Source: Atlantibacter hermannii
GTDB taxonomy: Bacteria > Pseudomonadota > Gammaproteobacteria > Enterobacterales > Enterobacteriaceae
Assembly (NCBI RefSeq): GCF_009907385.1
Contig: NZ_JAAATR010000003.1
Span: 62,001-126,000 of the forward strand
DNA length: 64,000 nt
Reading direction: 5' to 3'
Numbering within the stretch: the stretch's first letter is position 1; the number at the start of each line of letters is the position of its first letter. The translations under genes and the position numbers were made by a program. Below are positions 57,579 through 64,000 of this stretch, in pieces. The notes below the pieces were generated by a model. That model worked only from the letters and a program-made list of their open reading frames with translations, was not told the DNA's origin and did no database searches.

Positions 57579-59447
57579 ATGAGCGCTGATAATAAGCAAC
57601 CGCTGCCGGCAATAACGCTTGCGGCAATCGGGGTGGTGTACGGCGATATCGGTACCAGCCCACTTTATACGTTAAGAGAATGCCTTTCCGGCCAGTTTGG
57701 TTTTGGCGTAGAGCGGGACGCCGTTTTTGGTTTCCTCTCCCTGATCTTTTGGCTGCTGATTTTAGTCGTTTCTGTTAAATATCTGACCTTCGTGATGCGC
57801 GCCGATAACGCCGGTGAAGGCGGGATTTTAACGCTAATGTCGCTGGCGGGGCGCAATACGTCAGCCAAAGCGACATCCTGGCTGGTTATTCTGGGCCTGA
57901 TTGGCGGCAGCTTCTTTTATGGCGAGGTGGTGATCACACCGGCTATTTCGGTGATGTCGGCCATTGAAGGTCTGGAAATTGCCGCACCGTCCCTTGATCC
58001 CTATATCGTGCCGCTATCGATTATCGTCCTGACGCTGCTGTTTATGATCCAGAAGCACGGTACCGGGATGGTGGGCAAACTGTTCGCGCCGATTATGCTG
58101 GCCTGGTTTTTGATTCTGGCGGTATTGGGCGTGCGCAGCATCATCGCCAACCCGGAAGTGCTGCACGCATTAAACCCCATATGGGCGATGCATTTCTTCG
58201 TGGAATATAAGGCCGTGTCTTTCTTCGCGCTGGGGGCGGTGGTGCTGTCGATTACCGGCGTAGAGGCGCTGTACGCCGACATGGGCCACTTCGGCAAATT
58301 GCCGATCCGCATTGCATGGTTTAGCGTGGTGCTACCTTCGCTGGTGCTGAACTACTTTGGCCAGGGCGCGTTGCTGCTGAAAACGCCAGAAGCGATTAAG
58401 AACCCGTTCTTTTTACTGGCTCCCGACTGGGCGCTGATCCCGCTGTTGATTATCGCCACCCTGGCGACGGTTATCGCCTCACAGGCGGTGATTTCCGGCG
58501 TGTTCTCGCTAACGCGCCAGGCCGTGCGTCTGGGCTACCTTTCGCCGATGCGCATTATTCATACCTCGGAAATGGAATCGGGGCAGATCTACATCCCTGC
58601 CATTAACTGGATGCTCTATTTCGCGGTCGTGATTGTGATTGTCAGCTTTGAACACTCCAGTAACCTGGCGGCGGCCTACGGTATTGCGGTCACCGGCACC
58701 ATGGTTTTAACCTCTATTCTGTTCACCACTGTCGCCAATAAAAACTGGCACTGGAACAAGATCCTGATTGGGGTCATGTTCATCGGATTTATGTGTATCG
58801 ACGTGTCGCTGTTTTCCGCCAACCTGTCGAAACTGCTGTCCGGCGGCTGGCTGCCGTTAACCCTGGGGCTGGTGATGTTTATCATCATGACCACCTGGAA
58901 AAGCGAGCGCTTCCGGCTGCTGCGTCGGATGCATGAGCACGGTAACTCTCTGGAAGCGATGATCGCCTCGCTGGAAAAATCCCCGCCGGTGCGCGTGCCG
59001 GGTACGGCGGTGTACATGTCCAGGGCGTTGAACGTCATTCCGTTCGCGATGTTGCATAACCTCAAGCACAACAAGGTGCTGCACGAACGCGTGATCCTGC
59101 TGACTCTGCGTACTGAAGATGCGCCTTACGTCCACAATGTGCGTCGCGTGGCCATTGAGCAGCTGTCGCCCACCTTCTGGCGGGTGGTGGCCAGTTATGG
59201 CTGGCGCGAAACGCCGAACGTGGAAGAAGTCTTCCATCGCTGTGGGCTGGAAGGGCTGAGCTGCCGGATGATGGAGACGTCGTTTTTTATGTCCCATGAA
59301 TCGCTGATTATCGGCAAGCGCCCCTGGTATTTGCGCCTGCGCGGCAAGCTGTTCCTGCTGTTGCAGCGTAACGCGCTGCGCGCGCCCGACCAGTTTGAGA
59401 TCCCGCCAAACCGGGTGATCGAGCTGGGTACTCAGGTTGAAATCTAG
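57579..59447 (+). CDS. kup: Potassium uptake protein Kup
   Basis: A 622-residue K+:H+ symporter of the KUP/HAK/KT family, the same length as E. coli Kup. Twelve membrane helices lie in the first 440 residues; the signature [18 protein letters not shown] (about 18-35) begins the protein. The C-terminal cytoplasmic domain (about 450-622) is conserved ([32 protein letters not shown] region). It is the low-affinity K+ route, most important at acid pH and hyperosmolarity. Transcribed alone. Confidence 0.97.
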   Translation: MSADNKQPLPAITLAAIGVVYGDIGTSPLYTLRECLSGQFGFGVERDAVFGFLSLIFWLLILVVSVKYLTFVMRADNAGEGGILTLMSLAGRNTSAKATSWLVILGLIGGSFFYGEVVITPAISVMSAIEGLEIAAPSLDPYIVPLSIIVLTLLFMIQKHGTGMVGKLFAPIMLAWFLILAVLGVRSIIANPEVLHALNPIWAMHFFVEYKAVSFFALGAVVLSITGVEALYADMGHFGKLPIRIAWFSVVLPSLVLNYFGQGALLLKTPEAIKNPFFLLAPDWALIPLLIIATLATVIASQAVISGVFSLTRQAVRLGYLSPMRIIHTSEMESGQIYIPAINWMLYFAVVIVIVSFEHSSNLAAAYGIAVTGTMVLTSILFTTVANKNWHWNKILIGVMFIGFMCIDVSLFSANLSKLLSGGWLPLTLGLVMFIIMTTWKSERFRLLRRMHEHGNSLEAMIASLEKSPPVRVPGTAVYMSRALNVIPFAMLHNLKHNKVLHERVILLTLRTEDAPYVHNVRRVAIEQLSPTFWRVVASYGWRETPNVEEVFHRCGLEGLSCRMMETSFFMSHESLIIGKRPWYLRLRGKLFLLLQRNALRAPDQFEIPPNRVIELGTQVEI

Positions 59448-59506
59448 TTTCTCAACGCCTCTTCTGTGAAGGGCGTTCTTCTTTTTGCCGTCCTGCAACA
59501 GACGTG

Positions 59507-59601
59507 AGCGAAACGTTTCGATGACGATCACATTTCTATAACGTGCCAATTGTTTCCTGTTCACCTTCTTCACTACACTGCACGCAGCGAAACGTTTCGC
59601 T
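59507..59601 (+). promoter_or_regulatory. rbs promoter with CRP site and two RbsR-like palindromes
   Basis: AGCGAAACGTTTCGCT at 59586-59601 is a perfect 16-bp palindrome of the RbsR/LacI type, overlapping the predicted start site. A second, AGCGAAACGTTTCGAT, lies at 59507-59522, 79 bp upstream. TTGTTT (59550-59555) and TACACT (59574-59579) are 18 bp apart. TTCGA-N6-TCACA at 59517-59532 is a CRP-like site, 8 of 10 positions, centred about 61.5 bp before the start. It overlaps the upstream palindrome. Confidence 0.8.
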
Positions 59602-59615
59602 AGTGGAGCAAAGAA

Positions 59616-60035
59616 ATGAAAAAAGGCACCGTTTTAAATGCTGACATCTCTCGGGTCATCTCACGTCTCGGTCATACCGATACGGTGGTTGTGTGTGATG
59701 CCGGGCTGCCCATCCCGAAAACGACTGAGCGTGTCGATCTGGCGCTGACTCAGGGCGTCCCCACCTTTATGCAGGTGTTGGATGTGGTGACTACCGAGAT
59801 GCAGGTTGAAGCGGCGATCCTTGCGCTGGAAATTAAACAACACAATCCGCAGCTCCACGAAACGTTGCTCAGCCATATTGAGCAACTGCAACAACACCAG
59901 GGAAACACCATTGATATTCGTTACATCACGCACGAACAGTTCAAAGTAAACACCGCTGCCAGCCAGGCGGTCATTCGCAGCGGGGAGTGTTCCCCGTATG
60001 CGAATATTATTCTCTGTGCCGGCGTAACGTTCTGA
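59616..60035 (+). CDS. rbsD: D-ribose pyranase RbsD
   Basis: A 139-residue enzyme that interconverts beta-pyranose and beta-furanose forms of ribose so that RbsK can use it. His20 (ISRLGH) is the catalytic histidine; the CDAGLPIP loop and the C-terminal [17 protein letters not shown] are typical. Same length as E. coli. First gene of rbsDACBK, 8 nt before rbsA. Confidence 0.97.
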   Translation: MKKGTVLNADISRVISRLGHTDTVVVCDAGLPIPKTTERVDLALTQGVPTFMQVLDVVTTEMQVEAAILALEIKQHNPQLHETLLSHIEQLQQHQGNTIDIRYITHEQFKVNTAASQAVIRSGECSPYANIILCAGVTF

Positions 60036-60042
60036 GGCCGAC

Positions 60043-61545
60043 ATGGACGCATTACTGCAACTCAAGGGGATTGATAAGTCATTCCCGGGTGTGAAAGCCC
60101 TTTCCGGCGCGGCGCTGAATGTCTATCCAGGCCGCGTTATGGCATTGGTCGGCGAAAACGGCGCCGGTAAATCCACCATGATGAAAGTGCTGACCGGCAT
60201 CTACCAACGCGATGCCGGCTCGCTGAAATGGCTGGGACAAGAGACCACGTTTAACGGTCCGAAATCGTCTCAGGAAGCGGGCATCGGCATTATCCATCAG
60301 GAACTCAACCTGATCCCGCAACTGACCATCGCGGAAAACATCTTCCTGGGCCGTGAATTCGTTAACCGGTTGGGCAAAATCGACTGGAAAACCATGTATG
60401 CCGAAGCCGATAAGCTGCTCGCCAGACTCAATATGCGCTTTAACAGCCACCGGCTGGTGGGCGAATTGTCTATCGGCGATCAGCAGATGGTGGAAATCGC
60501 CAAAGTGCTGAGCTTTGAATCCAAAGTCATCATCATGGATGAACCCACCGATGCCTTAACGGATACCGAAACTGACTCGCTGTTCCGCGTGATCCGCGAG
60601 CTGAAAGCCCAGGGACGCGGCATTGTTTACATCTCCCACCGTATGAAAGAAATCTTTGAGATCTGCGATGACGTTACGGTATTCCGCGACGGGCAATTTA
60701 TTGCCGAACGCGAGGTGGCGACGCTGACTGAAGATACGCTGATTGAAATGATGGTGGGCCGCAAGCTGGAAGATCAGTATCCACACCTGGACAAAGCGCC
60801 GGGCGAGGTGCGGCTGAAGGTCGATAACCTGTGCGGTCCCGGCGTCAATAACGTCTCCTTTAGCTTACGCAAAGGGGAAATTCTTGGCGTAGCCGGTCTG
60901 ATGGGCGCAGGGCGTACCGAGCTGATGAAAGTGCTGTACGGCGCGCTGCCGCGCACCAGCGGATACGTCACGCTCGACGGCCATGAAGTGGTGACCCGTT
61001 CGCCGCAGGACGGCCTGGCGAACGGCATCGTGTATATCTCTGAAGACCGCAAGCGCGATGGTTTAGTGCTGGGCATGTCGGTCAAAGAAAATATGTCCCT
61101 GACCGCGCTGCGTTATTTCAGCCGCAGCGGCGGTGGGCTCAGGCATCAGGACGAGCAACAGGCGGTCAGCGATTTTATCCGGCTGTTTAACGTCAAAACC
61201 CCGTCCATGGATCAGGCCATCGGCCTGCTCTCCGGCGGTAATCAGCAGAAAGTGGCGATTGCCCGCGGCCTGATGACCCGCCCGAAAGTGCTGATCCTCG
61301 ATGAACCGACGCGCGGCGTCGACGTGGGTGCCAAGAAAGAGATTTACCAGTTAATCAACCAGTTTAAAGCTGATGGCTTAAGCATCATTCTGGTCTCGTC
61401 TGAGATGCCGGAAGTGTTGGGCATGAGCGATCGCATCATGGTGATGCACGAGGGGCATCTCGGCGGTGAATTCACGCGCGAGCAGGCCACTCAGGAAGTG
61501 CTGATGGCGGCGGCTGTTGGCAAGCTAAACCGCGCAGGAGTATGA
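60043..61545 (+). CDS. rbsA: Ribose ABC transporter ATPase RbsA
   Basis: A 500-residue fused double ABC ATPase (E. coli 501). N-terminal half: Walker [10 protein letters not shown] (about 37-45), signature [13 protein letters not shown], Walker [13 protein letters not shown]-terminal half: degenerate Walker [11 protein letters not shown], signature [14 protein letters not shown], Walker [13 protein letters not shown]. It powers ribose import through RbsC. The stop overlaps a possible earlier rbsC ATG. Confidence 0.97.
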   Translation: MDALLQLKGIDKSFPGVKALSGAALNVYPGRVMALVGENGAGKSTMMKVLTGIYQRDAGSLKWLGQETTFNGPKSSQEAGIGIIHQELNLIPQLTIAENIFLGREFVNRLGKIDWKTMYAEADKLLARLNMRFNSHRLVGELSIGDQQMVEIAKVLSFESKVIIMDEPTDALTDTETDSLFRVIRELKAQGRGIVYISHRMKEIFEICDDVTVFRDGQFIAEREVATLTEDTLIEMMVGRKLEDQYPHLDKAPGEVRLKVDNLCGPGVNNVSFSLRKGEILGVAGLMGAGRTELMKVLYGALPRTSGYVTLDGHEVVTRSPQDGLANGIVYISEDRKRDGLVLGMSVKENMSLTALRYFSRSGGGLRHQDEQQAVSDFIRLFNVKTPSMDQAIGLLSGGNQQKVAIARGLMTRPKVLILDEPTRGVDVGAKKEIYQLINQFKADGLSIILVSSEMPEVLGMSDRIMVMHEGHLGGEFTREQATQEVLMAAAVGKLNRAGV

Positions 61546-61547
61546 CA

Positions 61548-62513
61548 ATGAGTACCCAGACTATCACTGGCCGTCGCTATTTCACCAAAGCGTGGCTGTT
61601 AGAGCAAAAATCGCTGATTGCCCTGCTGGTGCTCATTGCGGTGGTTTCCACCATGAGCCCGAACTTCTTTACCGTTAATAACCTGTTCAACATTCTCCAG
61701 CAAACGTCGGTCAACGCCATTATGGCGGTGGGCATGACGCTGGTTATCCTCACCTCGGGTATCGACCTGTCCGTTGGTTCCCTGCTGGCGTTAACCGGCG
61801 CGGTCGCCGCCTCTATTGTGGGTCTGGAAGTGAACGCGCTGGTGGCGGTGGCGGGCGCGCTGGCGCTTGGCGCGGCGATTGGCGGCGTGACCGGCGTAGT
61901 GGTCGCAAAAGGGCGCGTGCAAGCATTTATCGCCACGCTGGTGATGATGCTGCTGCTGCGCGGCGTCACCATGGTGTACACCGACGGTAGCCCGATTAAT
62001 ACCGGGTTCTCTGACAATGCCGATCTGTTTGGCTGGTTCGGCATTGGCCGCCCGCTGGGCATCCCGACGCCGGTGTGGATCATGGCGGTGGTATTCCTTG
62101 CCGCCTGGTATATGCTGCATCACACCCGTCTGGGCCGTTATATCTACGCGCTGGGCGGTAACGAAGCGGCGACGCGCCTGTCCGGCATCAGCGTCAATAA
62201 AGTCAAAATCATCGTTTATTCGCTGTCCGGCATGCTGGCCGCGCTGGCAGGTGTGATCGAAGTGGCGCGTTTGTCTTCCGCGCAGCCGACTGCCGGTACT
62301 GGCTATGAGCTGGACGCCATCGCGGCGGTGGTGCTGGGCGGTACCAGCCTGGCGGGCGGTAAAGGTCGTATTGTGGGTACGCTGATCGGTGCGCTGATCC
62401 TTGGCTTCCTGAACAACGGACTGAATTTATTAGGTGTTTCTTCCTATTACCAGATGATCGTTAAAGCAGTCGTCATTTTGCTGGCGGTACTGGTAGACAA
62501 CAAAAAGCAGTAA
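61548..62513 (+). CDS. rbsC: Ribose ABC transporter permease RbsC
   Basis: A 321-residue inner-membrane permease of the BPD_transp_2 family, about ten hydrophobic segments, same length as E. coli. The conserved cytoplasmic loop [20 protein letters not shown] (about 198-217) contacts RbsA. I start at ATG 61548, 8 nt after CAGGAG; ATG 61542 is too close to that site and would add two residues. Confidence 0.96.
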   Translation: MSTQTITGRRYFTKAWLLEQKSLIALLVLIAVVSTMSPNFFTVNNLFNILQQTSVNAIMAVGMTLVILTSGIDLSVGSLLALTGAVAASIVGLEVNALVAVAGALALGAAIGGVTGVVVAKGRVQAFIATLVMMLLLRGVTMVYTDGSPINTGFSDNADLFGWFGIGRPLGIPTPVWIMAVVFLAAWYMLHHTRLGRYIYALGGNEAATRLSGISVNKVKIIVYSLSGMLAALAGVIEVARLSSAQPTAGTGYELDAIAAVVLGGTSLAGGKGRIVGTLIGALILGFLNNGLNLLGVSSYYQMIVKAVVILLAVLVDNKKQ

Positions 62514-62539
62514 CTGATTACTCTACAGGACATCTGACT

Positions 62540-63427
62540 ATGAACATGAAAAAACTGGCTACCCTGGTTTCTGCTGTTGCGTTAAGCGCCACCGTAAGCG
62601 CTAACGCGATGGCGAAAGATACAATCGCGCTGGTTATCTCCACGCTGAATAACCCGTTCTTTGTGTCATTAAAAGATGGCGCGCAGAAAGAAGCCGATAA
62701 GCTGGGGTATAACCTGGTGGTGCTGGATTCCCAGAACAACCCGGCTAAAGAGCTTGCTAACGTTCAGGATCTGACCGTTCGCGGAACGAAATTACTGCTG
62801 ATCAACCCAACCGATTCCGATGCGGTAGGTAACGCCGTGAAGATGGCGAACCAGGCGAAAATTCCGGTGATTACGCTGGACCGTATGGCCTCTAAAGGCG
62901 ACGTAATCAGCCACGTCGCGTCTGATAACGTCGCAGGCGGCAAAATGGCCGGCGACTTCATCGCTAAAAAACTGGGTGAAGGCGCGAAAGTGATCGAGCT
63001 ACAGGGCATCGCAGGCGCCTCCGCGGCCCGCGAGCGTGGCGAAGGCTTTAAGCAGGCCACTGCGGCCCACAAATTTACCGTGCTGGCGAGCCAGCCGGCT
63101 GACTTCGACCGTACCAAGGGCCTGAACGTGATGCAAAACCTGCTGACCGCGCACCCGGACGTGCAGGCGGTGTTTGCTCAGAACGATGAAATGGCGCTGG
63201 GCGCACTGCGCGCGCTGCAAACCGCCGGTAAATCCGACGTGCTGGTGGTAGGTTTTGACGGCACCGCCGACGGCGTAAAAGCGGTTGAAGGCGGCAAGTT
63301 AGGCGCAACCGTGGCGCAAATGGCCGATCAGATTGGCGTTATCGGTGTGGAAACCGCGGATAAAGTGCTGAAAGGCGAAAAAGTTGAGAAGCAAATCCCG
63401 GTTGAGCTGAAGCTGGTTACCAAATAA
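62540..63427 (+). CDS. rbsB: Periplasmic ribose-binding protein RbsB
   Basis: A 295-residue type I periplasmic binding protein (E. coli 296) for ribose transport and, through Trg, chemotaxis. The signal peptide [20 protein letters not shown] ends at ANAMA, mature start KDTIALVIS. Ribose contacts are in [26 protein letters not shown] and FAQNDEMAL. It is highly expressed and follows rbsC after 26 nt. Confidence 0.97.
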   Translation: MNMKKLATLVSAVALSATVSANAMAKDTIALVISTLNNPFFVSLKDGAQKEADKLGYNLVVLDSQNNPAKELANVQDLTVRGTKLLLINPTDSDAVGNAVKMANQAKIPVITLDRMASKGDVISHVASDNVAGGKMAGDFIAKKLGEGAKVIELQGIAGASAARERGEGFKQATAAHKFTVLASQPADFDRTKGLNVMQNLLTAHPDVQAVFAQNDEMALGALRALQTAGKSDVLVVGFDGTADGVKAVEGGKLGATVAQMADQIGVIGVETADKVLKGEKVEKQIPVELKLVTK

Positions 63428-63466
63428 GTTAAAAATTACATAGCGTAATAAGAAAAGCAGGGCATC

Positions 63467-63492
63467 GCGCCACCCATGCGGGTGGCGCATTT
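63467..63492 (+). terminator. Hairpin between rbsB and rbsK
   Basis: GCGCCACCC-ATGC-GGGTGGCGC followed by ATTTTG lies 39 nt after the rbsB stop. It probably lowers readthrough into rbsK or protects the rbsB mRNA, giving more binding protein than kinase. Confidence 0.65.
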
Positions 63493-63508
63493 TGACTGGA
63501 ACCCGAAG

Positions 63509-64000
63509 ATGAATACTACTGGCAAGCTGGTTGTTCTGGGCAGTATCAATGCCGATCATATCCTTAATCTTGAATCTTTCCCGCAGCCGGGTGAAACCCT
63601 TACCGGTAGCCAGTACCAGGTGGCTTTTGGCGGGAAAGGCGCGAATCAGGCGGTTGCCGCCGGGCGTAGCGGCGCGGATATCGCGTTTATCGCCTGCGTG
63701 GGCGATGACGATACCGGGCGTCGGGTCTGTACTCAGTTAGCCAGCGATAATATTGATATCTCGCCGGTGGATACCATTGAAGGTGAATCCACGGGCGTGG
63801 CGCTTATTTTCGTTAACGCGGAAGGTGAGAATGTCATCGGCATCAGCGCAGGCGCCAACAGCGCGCTGACACCGCAACGCGTCACTGCGCAGCACGATCT
63901 TATCGCTCAGGCCTCCGCGCTGTTGATGCAGCTGGAGTCGCCGGTTGAAAGCGTGGTCGCGGCCGCGAAAATCGCCCATCAGAATAACACTACCGTGATC
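63509..64000 (+). CDS. rbsK: Ribokinase RbsK, partial (C-terminus outside window)
   Basis: The first 164 residues of a pfkB-family kinase that phosphorylates D-ribose to ribose 5-phosphate. The ribose-binding N-terminus (LVVLGSINADHILNLESFP, about 7-25) and the family signature GGKGANQAVAAGRSGADIAF (about 41-60) are intact. It starts at ATG 63509 after GAAG and runs in frame to the right edge, where about 145 more residues and probably rbsR are expected. Confidence 0.96.
   Translation, partial: MNTTGKLVVLGSINADHILNLESFPQPGETLTGSQYQVAFGGKGANQAVAAGRSGADIAFIACVGDDDTGRRVCTQLASDNIDISPVDTIEGESTGVALIFVNAEGENVIGISAGANSALTPQRVTAQHDLIAQASALLMQLESPVESVVAAAKIAHQNNTTVI

Overview
The window is a chromosomal segment around the replication origin of a gamma-proteobacterium of the Enterobacteriaceae. 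Gene order (dnaA-dnaN-recF-gyrB, rpmH-rnpA-yidD-yidC-mnmE, pst-phoU, glmUS, atpIBEFHAGDC, rsmG-mnmG-oriC-mioC-asnC/asnA, viaA-ravA, kup, rbs) and protein lengths match what I remember of Escherichia coli, usually to the residue. The E. coli genes mdtL, yidB and the bgl/cbr genes are missing. A full tna operon predicts an indole-positive strain, and the dgo operon predicts growth on D-galactonate. This fits the Klebsiella/Enterobacter/Leclercia/Kluyvera side of the family, but I cannot name the species.

Layout. 1-1640: start of ilvB with its valine-rich leader ivbL and attenuator, then the SOS toxin locus istR/tisB with a LexA box. 1.7-9.1 kb: a histidine phosphatase, emrD, yidHG, yidE, the heat-shock pair ibpAB (ibpB is frameshifted), yidQ and yidR. 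9.2-15.0 kb: D-galactonate operon dgoRKADT and yidA. 15.2-21.3 kb: dnaA-dnaN-recF-gyrB, with an ERIC-like repeat between dnaN and recF. 21.9-25.8 kb: rpmH-rnpA-yidD-yidC and mnmE. 25.9-29.1 kb: tnaCAB. 29.3-32.9 kb: yieE, yieF, adeP, yieH. 32.9-37.6 kb: pstSCAB-phoU with Pho boxes. 37.8-41.2 kb: glmUS. 41.6-48.6 kb: the ATP synthase operon. 49.1-52.5 kb: rsmG, mnmG, oriC, mioC. 52.7-57.2 kb: asnC, asnA, ravA-viaA. 57.6 kb to the end: kup and rbsDACBK (rbsK cut by the window edge).

Functionally the segment joins replication control (oriC with four DnaA boxes and clustered GATC sites, a GATC-rich dnaA promoter, a DnaA box before mioC) to energy and phosphate supply, cell-wall amino sugar synthesis, and several sugar or amino-acid catabolic operons. 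Regulation can be read directly in many places: CRP sites, an attenuator, Pho boxes, paired RbsR-like operators, a PurR-like box, DgoR-like inverted repeats, a sigma-32 promoter with a ROSE-type leader, and the IstR antisense RNA.

I found no prophage, CRISPR array, insertion sequence or clearly new multi-gene system; this is conserved core genome. The points that depart from expectation are small: the ibpB frameshift, the repeat inside the dnaN-recF junction, a YieE protein lacking a metal-binding acidic residue, an unassigned histidine phosphatase beside tisB, and a second RbsR-like palindrome in front of rbsD.
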